Positions 34,865 through 43,325 are shown, counted from the first letter of the stretch. The stretch: 64,000 nucleotides of DNA from Streptomyces sp. Edi4 (GCF_040253615.1 NZ_JBEJGY010000004.1:7192001-7256000); one strand, 5' to 3'. A program made the numbers and translations. The notes: a model not told the origin generated them from the sequence alone.

Positions 34865-35723
34865 AGAAGCCATCTCATTTGGGTGACTCGGTATTCTGTG
34901 AGTCATGGTGGGGATCGTTGAGCGGCTGGCGCCGGAAGAGTTGTGGGAGTTGTTCCAGCGGGTGGTGCCGGAGGCGCCGTCTCGGCCGCAGGGCGGTGGT
35001 CGGCGTCGGCACGGCGACCGGGAAGTGCTGGCCGCGATCGTCTTCGTGGCTACGTCGGGTTGTACCTGGCAGCAGCTGCCTTCGGCGTCGTTCGGCCCGT
35101 CCGGAGCGACCGCCCACCGGCGGTTCTCGGAGTGGTCGAAGGCCAGAGTGTGGGCCAAGCTCCACCGCCTGGTCCTCGACGAACTCGGCGCCCGCGGCGA
35201 GTTGGACTGGTCGAGGTGCGCGATCGACTCGGTGAACATGCGGGCCCTGAAAAGGGGGACCTGACAGGTCCGAATCCTGTCGACCGGGGCAAGTACGGCT
35301 CGAAGATCCACCTGATCACCGAACGGTCCGGTCTGCCCATATCCGTCGGCATCTCCGGGGCCAACCTGCATGACAGCCAAGCCCTGATCCCGCTCGTGAA
35401 GGGCATCCCGCCGATCCGCTCGCGCCGCGGCCCGCGACGGCGCAAGCCCGGCAAACTCCACGCCGACAAGGGATATGACTACGCCCACCTGCGGCAATGG
35501 TTACGCGAACGCGGCATCACCCACCGCATCGCCCGCAAGGGAGTCGAGTCCTCACAGAGGCTGGGCCGCCATCGCTGGACCGTGGAGCGGACCATGGCCT
35601 GGCTCGCCGGCTGCCGCCGCCTCCACCGACGCTACGAACGCAAGGCCGACCACTTCCTAGCCTTCACCAGCCTCGCCTGCACCCTCATCTGCTACCGCCG
35701 ACTCGCCAAATGAGATGACTTCT
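34865..35723 (+). mobile_element. IS5-family insertion sequence, copy 2 (859 bp)
   Basis: The same element as copies 1 and 3, with a few substitutions, including GACTTCT instead of GGCTTCT in its right inverted repeat. It is followed after only 2 bp (TA) by copy 3 in the same orientation. Confidence 0.88.
34905..35713 (+). CDS. IS5-family transposase (copy 2), -1 frameshift
   Basis: As in copy 1, an N-terminal frame (34905-35264) and a C-terminal frame overlap at AAAAGGGGG and are joined by -1 slippage. It differs in the N-terminal domain (LAPEELWEL for LVPDELWEL; QQLPSASF for QQLTSASF). The DDE residues are intact, so it may be active. Confidence 0.85.
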
Positions 35724-35725
35724 TA

Positions 35726-36584
35726 AGAAGCCATCTCATTTGGGTGACTCGGTATTCTGTGAGTCATGGTGGGGATCGTTGAGCGGCTGGTGCCGGACGA
35801 GTTGTGGGAGTTGTTCCAGCGGGTGGTGCCGGAGGCGCCGTCGCGGCCGCAGGGCGGTGGTCGGCGTCGGCACGGCGACCGGGAAGTGCTGGCCGCGATC
35901 GTCTTCGTGGCTACGTCGGGTTGTACCTGGCAGCAGCTGACTTCGGCGTCGTTCGGCCCGTCCGGAGCGACCGCCCACCGGCGGTTCTCGGAGTGGTCGA
36001 AGGCCAGAGTGTGGGCCAAGCTCCACCGCCTGGTCCTCGACGAACTCGGCGCCCGCGGCGAGTTGGACTGGTCGAGGTGCGCGATCGACTCGGTGAACAT
36101 GCGGGCCCTGAAAAGGGGGACCTGACAGGTCCGAATCCTGTCGACCGGGGCAAGTACGGCTCGAAGATCCACCTGATCACCGAACGGTCCGGTCTGCCCA
36201 TATCCGTCGGCATCTCCGGGGCCAACCTGCATGACAGCCAAGCCCTGATCCCGCTCGTGAAGGGCATCCCGCCGATCCGCTCGCGCCGCGGCCCGCGACG
36301 GCGCAAGCCCGGCAAACTCCACGCCGACAAGGGATATGACTACGCCCACCTGCGGCAATGGTTACGCGAACGCGGCATCACCCACCGCATCGCCCGCAAG
36401 GGAGTCGAGTCCTCACAGAGGCTGGGCCGCCATCGCTGGACCGTGGAGCGGACCATGGCCTGGCTCGCCGGCTGCCGCCGCCTCCACCGACGCTACGAAC
36501 GCAAGGCCGACCACTTCCTAGCCTTCACCAGCCTCGCCTGCACCCTCATCTGCTACCGCCGACTCGCCAAATGAGATGGCTTCT
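35726..36584 (+). mobile_element. IS5-family insertion sequence, copy 3 (859 bp)
   Basis: Inverted repeats at 35726 and ending 36584. By eye it is identical to copy 1 rather than to its tandem neighbour. The junction with copy 2 reads CTTCT-TA-AGAAG, a perfect palindrome. Confidence 0.88.
35766..36574 (+). CDS. IS5-family transposase (copy 3), -1 frameshift
   Basis: Frames 35766-36125 and onwards to 36574, joined at the same AAAAGGGGG slippery run. The protein is the same as that of copy 1 in every residue I compared. Confidence 0.87.
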
Positions 36585-37248
36585 AAGGGGACGGCCTCGC
36601 CATCGAGACCGTCGGGGACTCGGTCACATCCTCACCGGCGTCGACATTCGCCCGACCTGCCGCAGCTCCCACTGCGGCCCGTGGCGCCGAACCCGCCCAC
36701 GCTGGCAGCTGCGGCACCGTCGCTGAACGCGACGGAGGCTGATTCGAGGGCCTCCCCTCTCATGCGTGCGGCCGCCGCGAAGCTGATGACGGCTTCCTGA
36801 AGGCGCCCTGCACGCCGTGCCGCCAGCCGCTCCCCTTGCGCGGGTCGCGCTGTTGTGGGTGCGGGGTTAGCGGCCGACCCGTCCCGCCACTCCGAGGCAC
36901 GAGCCCCGTTGTCAGTGAGCCGAAACAGTAACGGCCCGAATTGTCACCGGTGTTGTTCGAAGAGGCCCTTTGGCGCACTCGGCGCAGCCGTAAGGGCTCG
37001 AAGCCAGTGTGTCGAGTCCCAGCGCGCACCCGGAAGCAGACGGCTCCGCAGCCGGAGTATGCCTGCGGGCCATCGTGTCGTGGCGCCTGACGCGACTGCT
37101 GGGTGCGAGCGCGCAATATAGACGACGATCCCCGGTTAACCAAACCGTGTTTCCTCATGACCATGGGGGGAGGTGGTGAGAACGCTTGTGCCTAGAGCGA
37201 GTACACCGCTATTCGGTCGAGCGGCGCTTCTTAGAACGATTGGAGATC
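36585..37248. other. Gap between the IS pair and the excisionase-like gene
   Basis: About 660 bp. A frame directly after the IS reads LAIETVGDSVTSSPASTF and stops at 36726, possibly the tail of a gene interrupted by the IS. From 36730 to about 37140 nothing was recognised. A ribosome-site-like GGGGGGAGGTGGTGAG lies at 37166-37180. Confidence 0.35.
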
Positions 37249-37449
37249 ATGGTGGCCGAGCGATTCATGGGGGTCCGAGAGACGGCACAGTCTATAAACA
37301 TGTCACCCTCATGGCTCTATAGGAATGGCCCCCGGGTGGGCTTGCTTGCATATCGATTCGGCGTCGGTCGAAATGCGAAGCTCCATTTCAAGCAGTCTGA
37401 CGTTGAGGCATGGATCAAGCAGCGCAAAGAGGTGGGGGAATCCTGGTAG
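37249..37449 (+). CDS. Excisionase-like small HTH protein
   Basis: 66 residues from ATG 37249 with GGAG 5-6 nt upstream; a TTG start at 37186 behind a good ribosome site would add 21 residues. VAERFMGVRETAQSINMSPS and WLYRNGPRVGL form the winged-helix MerR/AlpA-like fold of Xis proteins (recognition helix then FGVGRNAKLHFKQSDVEAWI as wing and last helix). It stands 66 bp before an integrase N-terminus, the usual xis-int order of actinomycete integrative elements. The local base composition is clearly lower in GC than its surroundings. Confidence 0.75.
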   Translation: MVAERFMGVRETAQSINMSPSWLYRNGPRVGLLAYRFGVGRNAKLHFKQSDVEAWIKQRKEVGESW

Positions 37450-37514
37450 GTAGCTGTCTCGTTGCATCAATTGACTGACGAATTCTGCATTTTCATGGAT
37501 GGGAATTAAGAGTT

Positions 37515-37674
37515 TTGGCAGCGAAACTTGCACGAGGCATGGGGAGCCTCTTCAAGAATTGCGGGCATTCGGCTCAGCAGTGGTCCAGGTGCTCACATCG
37601 ATACACGATTAGGTATCGCGCCGCTCACGGGAGGCAAGTTCAGGAGTCAGGGTACGCAACACAAGAGCTTGCCA
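37515..37674 (+). pseudogene. Tyrosine integrase N-terminal fragment (plus strand)
   Basis: TTG 37515 opens MAAKLARGMGSLFKNCGHSA, then WSRCSHRYTIRYRAAHGRQV and ESGYATQELAI. The Gly-Ser-(L/V)-F-K-x-C and RCSH-x-(Y/W)-x-(I/V)-RYR pattern is the N-terminal domain of Streptomyces tyrosine integrases. After about 54 residues the homology stops where the oppositely oriented fragment begins; core-binding and catalytic domains are missing. Confidence 0.65.
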
Positions 37675-37860
37675 TTACACCTCCGACAAACGCACGATCG
37701 CTGCTGTGTCGGTGCCGAAGCCGGACTCGACGCGTTGCTTACCAGCTGCATCGCGGAACTGGATCTTGTACGTGTGCGGGCACTTGGGCCACTTGCTCTT
37801 CGGGTGGTCACAGTCCTTGAAGAAGGTGCCCATGCCATGGGCGAGGGGTTTGGCGGCCAT
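37675..37860 (-). pseudogene. Tyrosine integrase N-terminal fragment (minus strand)
   Basis: ATG at 37858-37860; 61 residues MAAKPLAHGMGTFFKDCDHP, KWPKCPHTYKIQFRDAAGKQ and ESGFGTDTAAIVRLSEV before a TAA at 37675. It is homologous to the facing plus-strand fragment but clearly a different integrase. It reads away from the right attachment repeat, with arm-like repeats just upstream of its start. Confidence 0.65.
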
Positions 37861-37865
37861 GGTGC

Positions 37866-37909
37866 TGCTGACTCCCGGGTCCGATGCTGACGGTTTGCTG
37901 ACAGCTGAC
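37866..37909. repeat. Integrase arm-type repeats, right end
   Basis: TGCTGAC at 37866, 37885 and 37896, and AGCTGAC at 37903. The 37885 and 37896 copies are 11 bp apart, the same period as the pair at 17623/17634 at the left end. Confidence 0.55.
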
Positions 37910-37954
37910 GGACCAGGGCACGTCTGACCTGCAAAGAGCAGCGATGCGTCTGGT

Positions 37955-38129
37955 ATGTGGTGGAACTTCGTCGGCCGCACCAACGACGAGATCCAGCAGG
38001 CCCGTTCGGAGTGGATGAATGGTGATCGCTTCGGCGAGGTGAAGGGCTACGACGGCCCTCCGATCCCGGCCCCCGAGCTGCCGGCGGTACCGCTGAAACC
38101 CCGGGGTCGTGTGCGCTGAGCTGCGGGGA
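37955..38129. repeat. Right attachment repeat (attR-like), displaced pirin 3' end
   Basis: 175-bp copy of 17303-17477 with one mismatch. It has no start or upstream pirin coding sequence, so it is the displaced original 3' end (or the copy carried by the element). Confidence 0.8.
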
Positions 38130-38548
38130 CGTTGGGACAGCTGCCCGCGTGATTGAGGTGGGCGGGTTCAGCAATCCCAATGCTTACCCAGTGCTGACTT
38201 TCTGACGGGGCGTCATGTCGACAGGAGGGGATGGCGACGCAGATCAGAAGCGCGCGGTTGGGGCCGCCGGTGAAAGAGCGGGAACCGCATTGCCAACCTC
38301 GGGCGCCTATGGAGTCCGGGTCAGGGCGCCTGCGCGCTGCACGAGCGGATGCCGTCACGCCTGCGCAGAGCATTTGTGGGAATCGAACAATCACCAGGCC
38401 AGTGCTCGGCCGGGTCGGAGGGGCGCTGCCGCAGCATCGACTGGGGAAAGGCAAGGGCTCATAAGCCGCCACTCAGGACGGCCGCTTCGGTGAGCCGGTC
38501 GCAAAGGCCACCTGACCTGAGGTTGTCGATGCGCATTATGCGCGGTGC
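38130..38548. repeat. Diverged repeat of the element's left end
   Basis: Colinear but only roughly 75-80% similar to 17478-18237, with two gaps. It includes decayed arm-type repeats CAATGCTTAC (38178-38187) and CAGTGCTGAC (38189-38198) in the same 11-bp register as the intact pair at 17623, and the palindrome GCGCAT-T-ATGCGC at 38531. It suggests an older integration at the same site. Confidence 0.55.
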
Positions 38549-38810
38549 GGTGCCCCCCGGGACTCGCCGTTCTGCGGCAGGCGCAGGGCGTCGGAGAGAG
38601 CCACAGGCCGAACGCACAGTCCCATGCCATACAGCGAACGGCCCGTCGCTCGCGCGTGAGACCCTTGACCCTCCACGGTGCGGGAGATCGGACCTGTGAA
38701 ACTCCGTCGTCCATACTGAGGCAGACGTCGCATCCGATATGCTCCCGCCTGCACTGCACCGGGGGAGATGGCGGGACGTGCGGGAGTCGGCAATGTAGGG
38801 GAGTGTCGGG

Positions 38811-39173
38811 GTGGAGAGTTCAGGGAAGGCGGATGCGTCGCCGACGGAGCGTGCCCCGTCCCCGGTTGCTCTGTGCGTGCATCCGCTGACGGACCGGCCG
38901 GGCTGGCAGGTGGCGGGTGAGGTCAATCTGCTGACCCGCCCCGCCTGGGAGCGGACGCTGCACCACCTTGCCCTGAGCGATGAAGAGGCGTGCCACTTGC
39001 AACTTTCCGCGGTCACCTTCGTCGACGTCGCCGGCGCTTCGGCACTGGCGGTGACCGCCCAGGGGCTTCCACAGGGGCGACGTATCGTGCTCGAAGAGCC
39101 TCCCAATACCCTGCGGCGCGTGCTGGACTTGTTCTGGCCGGACCTGTGCACCGTCGAGGTGATGGAGCGATGA
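38811..39173 (+). CDS. STAS-domain anti-sigma factor antagonist-like protein
   Basis: 120 residues from GTG 38811 with AGGGGAG upstream. The STAS fold is readable: ALCVHPLTDRPGWQVAGEVN, then CHLQLSAVTFVDVAGASALA. In regulated antagonists such as SpoIIAA this loop holds a phosphorylated Ser (D-S/T-S/T-G); here it reads DVAGAS, with Ala where Ser is expected, so control by phosphorylation at that site is doubtful. Its stop overlaps the start of a MEDS/HATPase gene (ATGA), so the two act together, probably as a sensory or sigma-control module. Confidence 0.82.
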   Translation: MESSGKADASPTERAPSPVALCVHPLTDRPGWQVAGEVNLLTRPAWERTLHHLALSDEEACHLQLSAVTFVDVAGASALAVTAQGLPQGRRIVLEEPPNTLRRVLDLFWPDLCTVEVMER

Positions 39174-40099
39174 CGACAGTCACCACCGAACCGTTCGTTC
39201 ACCCCGCTCTGTTCTACCGAGGGCAGGATGAGTACCTGCACGGCACGGTGCCGTTCGTCCGCGACGGCCTGAAGGCCGGGGAACCGGTGGCGGTGGCCGT
39301 GCCCGGGCCGAACCTGGCCATCCTCAAGGCGGCTCTGGGCGAGGACGCTGCACACGTGCGTTTCCTCGACATGACCGAAGCGGGGCGCAACCCCGGACGC
39401 ATCATCCCCAAAGTGCTGCGCGCCTTCGCGGACGCCCACCGCCATACGCGGGTGCGGATCATCGGCGAGCCGATCTGGGCCGGTCGCAGCAGCGTGGAGT
39501 ACCCGGCCTGCGTCCAGCACGAGGCGCTGATCAACCCCGCGTTCCAGGGCCGGGACGTGACCATCCTGTGCCCCTACGACGCCGAACGCCTCGACGAACA
39601 GGCACTCGCCGACGCCTACGCGACCCACCCCCTCGTCATCTCCGGCGGCGAGGAGCGGCTGAGCACCGCCTACGCCCCCGAGCATGTGGTCGCGCGTTAC
39701 AACCAGCCCCTGGAGCAGCCGGGGGCGGCCGAGGAACTCGCCTTCCACGCCGGCCTGTTGCCAGACGTCCGGCACTTCGCAGTGGATCAGGCCGCGCGGT
39801 TCGGCCTCTCCGGCACCCGCCTGGAGGACGTGGCTCTGATCGTGGCCGAGCTGACCACCAACAGTGTGCGGCACGGAGGAGGTTCCGGCAGCCTGCGGAT
39901 GTGGACCGACGGTGGCCAGGTGGTGTGTGAGGTGCAGGACAGCGGGCACCTGGACGATCCGCTGGTCGGCCGTCGCCCGCCCGCCCGGGACCAACTGGGC
40001 GGCCGGGGCCTGCTGATGGTGCACTACCTCGCCGACCTCGTGCGCATCCACACGGGCCCCGAGGGTACGGCCATCCGCTGCTACATCAACCGTTGTTGA
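39170..40099 (+). CDS. MEDS-domain sensor with anti-sigma-type HATPase domain
   Basis: 309 residues. The N-terminal ~180 residues are a MEDS (DcmR-type sensory) domain: HPALFYRGQDEYLHGTVPFV, VRIIGEPIWAGRSSVEYPAC, ILCPYDAERLDEQALADA. The C-terminal ~120 residues are a HATPase_c module of the anti-sigma kinase type: N-box VAELTTNSVRHGGGSG and G-box QLGGRGLLMVHYLADLV. There is no phospho-acceptor histidine domain. Common in Streptomyces as RsbW-like regulators. It is translationally coupled to the STAS gene upstream and is the likely kinase or binding partner. Confidence 0.85.
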   Translation: MTTVTTEPFVHPALFYRGQDEYLHGTVPFVRDGLKAGEPVAVAVPGPNLAILKAALGEDAAHVRFLDMTEAGRNPGRIIPKVLRAFADAHRHTRVRIIGEPIWAGRSSVEYPACVQHEALINPAFQGRDVTILCPYDAERLDEQALADAYATHPLVISGGEERLSTAYAPEHVVARYNQPLEQPGAAEELAFHAGLLPDVRHFAVDQAARFGLSGTRLEDVALIVAELTTNSVRHGGGSGSLRMWTDGGQVVCEVQDSGHLDDPLVGRRPPARDQLGGRGLLMVHYLADLVRIHTGPEGTAIRCYINRC

Positions 40100-40298
40100 T
40101 CCCGCCTCGGGCCTGCCGGCCACCCCGCACAAGAGCGGTTCGCGCACCGCGTGCCGGGAGCTGAGAACCCGCGAGCGCGAGCTGCCCGGCCGTTGCGGTG
40201 GCCGTCGGCGATACGTGGGAGGCAGGAGCACCGGTCCGCTCCCGATGTGGCCCGAACCGGGGTCCAGTCGAAGTGGGCCGGGGTCGCCAGAGCCTGGT

Positions 40299-41630
40299 TC
40301 AGCCGAGGCCGAACCAGCCCAGGACGGTCTGGACCAGGAGGATGGTGGACATGCCGCCGACACCGACGACCACTACGGTGGCGGCGATCCGGTACCGGGG
40401 GGAATTGGCCGCGTCGCCGAGCAGGCTGCGGCGGTTGGTGAGAATGAGCAGGTAGACCAGCACGATGGGGCTGATCAGCCCTTGCAGGACCTGGGTGCCG
40501 ATCAGCAACTGGATGACGTCGACCGGGGTCATCGCGACGGCCGCGCCGAGCACGATCTGCGCGGTGAACAGGCCGAGGAACAGGGGTGCGTCGCGGAAGC
40601 TGCGGGAGACCGAACGTTCCACCCCGGCGGCCTCGCCGATCGCGTAGCTGGCCGACAGCGGCACGACGGCGCCGGCGAGCGCGGAGGCGCCGACCAGACC
40701 GAAGGCGAAGAGCAGTTCGGCGTCCTGTCCGGCGACCGGCTTGAGCGCGGAGGCGGCCTGGGCGGCGGACTCCAGCGGACCGGTGCCACCGATGGCGGCG
40801 GCCGTGGCGATGATGATGGTCAGACTGATCACGCAGGCGAATACCGCGCCGAAGATCGCGTCGGCCCTGATGAGGCGGTAGTCCCCGGGCTTGGTGCCGC
40901 GGTCGACGACGCCGGCTGCGGCGTAGAACTGCATGTAGGGGCTGACAGTGGTGCCGATGAGGGCGACGCCGAGCAGGATGAACGCCTTGCTGGGCTCGAA
41001 GTGCGGGATGACCAGATGGGATCCGACCTGGCCCCACTGCGGGTGGCCGAGAATCATGGCGATGGGGTAGGCGAAGAACACCAACGACATCAGCAGGAAG
41101 ATCCGCTCGGCGTAGCGGTAGGAGCCGAACAGTACCAAGGACCACAGCAGCAGTGCCGCAGGCGGGATCACAGCCCATTTGGGGGCGCCGAGGAGTTCGA
41201 AGGCGGCGCCGATCCCGGCGAACTCGGAGACCACCAGGCCGGTGTTGGCCAGCAGTAGGCAGCCCAGCGCCAGCGCCGTCAGACGCAGGCTGAACTGCTC
41301 GCGGATCAGTGCGCCCAGACCCTTGCCGGTGTACGCGCCCAGGCGTACGGCCATCTCCTGGACCATCACCAGGGCGACGGTGACCAGGACCATGAAGAAC
41401 AGGGTGCCGTAGGTGTACTGGGAGCCGGCGCTGGCGTAGGTGGCGATGCCGGCGGCGTCGTTGCCGGCGTTCGCGGCGACAAGGCCGGGGCCGGCGACCG
41501 TCGCCACGAGCGCCAGGCGCTGCCATCGGCCGCGCAGCCCCCGTGGCCGCGTCGTCGGGGCCGTGCCCACGGCGACGGTGTCCGGGGCCGTCGGTGTGGT
41601 GGCGGTGGTGGGATCGAGGTCGCGGGTCAC
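40299..41630 (-). CDS. NRAMP-related transporter, probable Mg2+ importer (NrmT-like)
   Basis: 443 residues with about eleven membrane helices. The first-helix motif reads GPGLVAANAGNDAAGIATYA, where classical Mn/Fe NRAMPs have DPGN; this altered motif marks the NRAMP-related magnesium transporter group, one of which (NrmT, Clostridium) was shown to import Mg2+. VALIGTTVSPYMQFYAAAGV gives the helix-6 region, likewise lacking the Met of metal-selective NRAMPs. GTG 41628-41630 overlaps the stop of the MgtE-N/CBS gene (GTGA). The upstream M-box riboswitch supports magnesium as the substrate. Confidence 0.85.
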   Translation of the reverse strand: MTRDLDPTTATTPTAPDTVAVGTAPTTRPRGLRGRWQRLALVATVAGPGLVAANAGNDAAGIATYASAGSQYTYGTLFFMVLVTVALVMVQEMAVRLGAYTGKGLGALIREQFSLRLTALALGCLLLANTGLVVSEFAGIGAAFELLGAPKWAVIPPAALLLWSLVLFGSYRYAERIFLLMSLVFFAYPIAMILGHPQWGQVGSHLVIPHFEPSKAFILLGVALIGTTVSPYMQFYAAAGVVDRGTKPGDYRLIRADAIFGAVFACVISLTIIIATAAAIGGTGPLESAAQAASALKPVAGQDAELLFAFGLVGASALAGAVVPLSASYAIGEAAGVERSVSRSFRDAPLFLGLFTAQIVLGAAVAMTPVDVIQLLIGTQVLQGLISPIVLVYLLILTNRRSLLGDAANSPRYRIAATVVVVGVGGMSTILLVQTVLGWFGLG

Positions 41631-43048
41631 TGCAGGAACCTCCGAAAGTGCAGGCGCCCGCGCTCGGGCAGCAAAGCGTCCAGTACATCGTCGGCCAGGA
41701 TCCGCCCGAGCGGCCGGCCCAAGTCGTCGATCACGAGCAGGGAGGAGAAGCGGGCGGCCACCAGCAGTTCGGCGGCCTGGTTGATGCGGGTGTCGGGGCG
41801 GACGGTCACCGGTGGACCGAACTGGGCGAGCCAGTCGGTCAGGTCGCCCACTGCGGTGGTGTCCTCGGCGACCGCCAGGTCGAACAGGGCAATGTCGGCG
41901 ACCAGACGTCCGTCGGTGTCCACCACGGCGACGGCGTCGATCTCGGTGCGGTGCTCGGCCTGCCCGGCCAGTTCCGCGCGCACGTGCCCGACGGTCTGCT
42001 CGCGTCGGGCGATGACCACCGTGGTGGTCATCGCGCCTCCGGCCGTGCCCTCCCGGTGGGCCAGCAGCCCGCGCAGTCCGGCGGCGTCGTCGTGCGGCAT
42101 CCGGGCCAGCAACCGTTCGCGTTCGTCGGCGTGCAGGTCGCGCAGGGCGTCGACGGCCTCGTCCGGCTCCATCTCCTCCACCAGACGCGCGGCGTGCTCA
42201 GGCGGCGCCTCGCGCAGCAGATTCTCAAGCTCGGCCGGTTCCATCTCCTCCAGCGCGTCAGCCGCCTGGGCGGGGTCCAGCCAGCCCAGCAACTGCTGGC
42301 GCTCGCTGCGGCCGAGATCTTCCAGGACATCGGCGAGGTCAGCGGGCCGCAACCGGTGCAGCGCGGACCTCGAGGCCCGCAGCCGGACCTCGGCCGGACC
42401 GTCGGTTGCGTGCTCGGCGAATGGCGCGACGGCCTGCCAGTCCAGCACCCGCTCCGGAGTCGGGCGGGCCCGCCAACGGCGGGGGCCCAGGCGACGCAGG
42501 AGGGTGGGCAGGGAAACGTCCACCCCGACCAGCACGACCCGGCCGACCAGCGGCGCGAGGTAGAGGTCGGCGGCGCGGGTGACCTGGACGCCGTCGACGT
42601 CGACGAGTTGGTGGTCCAGCACGTCCCGGGCGAGCAACACCTCGCCGGGGCGGCGTTCGTACTCGCGCAGGTCCACCCGGGCGGTGGACAACGACACCCC
42701 CGCTGTGTGGATCTTCGCGACCGCGTTCGCGGTGAGGAACGCTTGGCGGCGACCGACCCGGACGACCAGACCGGCGACCGGAGGGTAGGGGTCGGCGCCG
42801 TAGAGACGGGCGACCACGTCCACGACGCGGCCGACCTCTTCGTCGGCCTGGTTGGTGACTGGGCAACCGATCAGACCAGCCAGCGACACCAGCGAGGCCC
42901 GCACAGCCTTGGTAGCGGTCGCGCGGCGTTCCAGATGAACCCTGCGGCCTCGCAGACGGTCAGATGCGGTCATGAACAGAGTGTTGGCGGACAAGATGAA
43001 CACCCCCTTGCCCCGAGCAGGCGGGGCACGGGCGGCCGACGGCAGCAC
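41627..43048 (-). CDS. MgtE intracellular N-domain plus CBS-domain protein, partner of the NRAMP-related transporter
   Basis: 473 residues from GTG 43046-43048 with GGGGAAG upstream; an ATG at 42971-42973 would remove 25 poorly structured residues. An N-terminal PRC-barrel-like region (VGRVVDVVARLYGADPYPPV) is followed by a MgtE N domain of superhelical repeats (LADVLEDLGRSERQQLLGWL, DALEEMEPAELENLLREA) and a CBS pair near the C-terminus (VVIARREQTVGHVRAEL; AARFSSLLVIDDLGRPLGRI). In MgtE these two cytosolic domains sense Mg2+ and gate the pore; here they are a separate protein encoded with an NRAMP-type channel, so it probably senses Mg2+ and regulates that transporter. Confidence 0.85.
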   Translation of the reverse strand: MLPSAARAPPARGKGVFILSANTLFMTASDRLRGRRVHLERRATATKAVRASLVSLAGLIGCPVTNQADEEVGRVVDVVARLYGADPYPPVAGLVVRVGRRQAFLTANAVAKIHTAGVSLSTARVDLREYERRPGEVLLARDVLDHQLVDVDGVQVTRAADLYLAPLVGRVVLVGVDVSLPTLLRRLGPRRWRARPTPERVLDWQAVAPFAEHATDGPAEVRLRASRSALHRLRPADLADVLEDLGRSERQQLLGWLDPAQAADALEEMEPAELENLLREAPPEHAARLVEEMEPDEAVDALRDLHADERERLLARMPHDDAAGLRGLLAHREGTAGGAMTTTVVIARREQTVGHVRAELAGQAEHRTEIDAVAVVDTDGRLVADIALFDLAVAEDTTAVGDLTDWLAQFGPPVTVRPDTRINQAAELLVAARFSSLLVIDDLGRPLGRILADDVLDALLPERGRLHFRRFLQ

Positions 43049-43153
43049 CTGCTTCCCCGGCCCGGCAACCCGCGGACGCCGGGCCGCGGCGCCGCACCCG
43101 GAGTACGGCCGGGCAGGCGTCAGGGACGGCGACCGGCAAGGGCCGGACGACAG

Positions 43154-43240
43154 TCAGGGAAGAAGCGGCTGCCCCGGACCGCGGAAGGACGGCGAGGACA
43201 ACACGGGAAGGGGCCGACTATGGCCCGGACTACTGTCCAT
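43154..43240 (-). CDS. Proline-rich leader peptide downstream of the M-box
   Basis: A 28-codon frame from ATG 43238-43240 with an excellent ribosome site (AAGGAGGCGAG). It reads MDSSPGHSRPLPVLSSPSF and ends GPGQPLLP with 7 prolines in 28 residues, then TGA. It lies 85 bp after the riboswitch and is in frame with, but separated by a stop and 105 nt from, the MgtE-N/CBS gene. Short proline-rich leader ORFs control Mg2+ transporter genes in enteric bacteria (mgtL), so regulatory function is plausible here. Whether it is translated is unknown. Confidence 0.5.
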   Translation of the reverse strand: MDSSPGHSRPLPVLSSPSFRGPGQPLLP

Positions 43241-43260
43241 CTCGCCTCCTTGCGGCCGGG

Positions 43261-43279
43261 GACACCCCCGCGGGGCGTC
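43261..43279 (-). promoter_or_regulatory. GC-rich hairpin between riboswitch and leader ORF
   Basis: GACACCCCCGCGGGGCGTC folds into an 8-9 bp near-perfect hairpin just upstream of the leader ribosome site. It could act as a terminator or as an SD-masking stem in riboswitch control. Confidence 0.4.
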
Positions 43280-43325
43280 GCAGCGACTCGGCAAAGAGCG
43301 GACCGGGCGCATTCCCGGCTCACCC

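Noticed and set aside
36890..37100. A possible tRNA remnant or attachment site in the lower-GC region before the excisionase gene.
   Set aside because: No acceptor stem or T-loop pairing could be built; only scattered GGTTCGA-like words.
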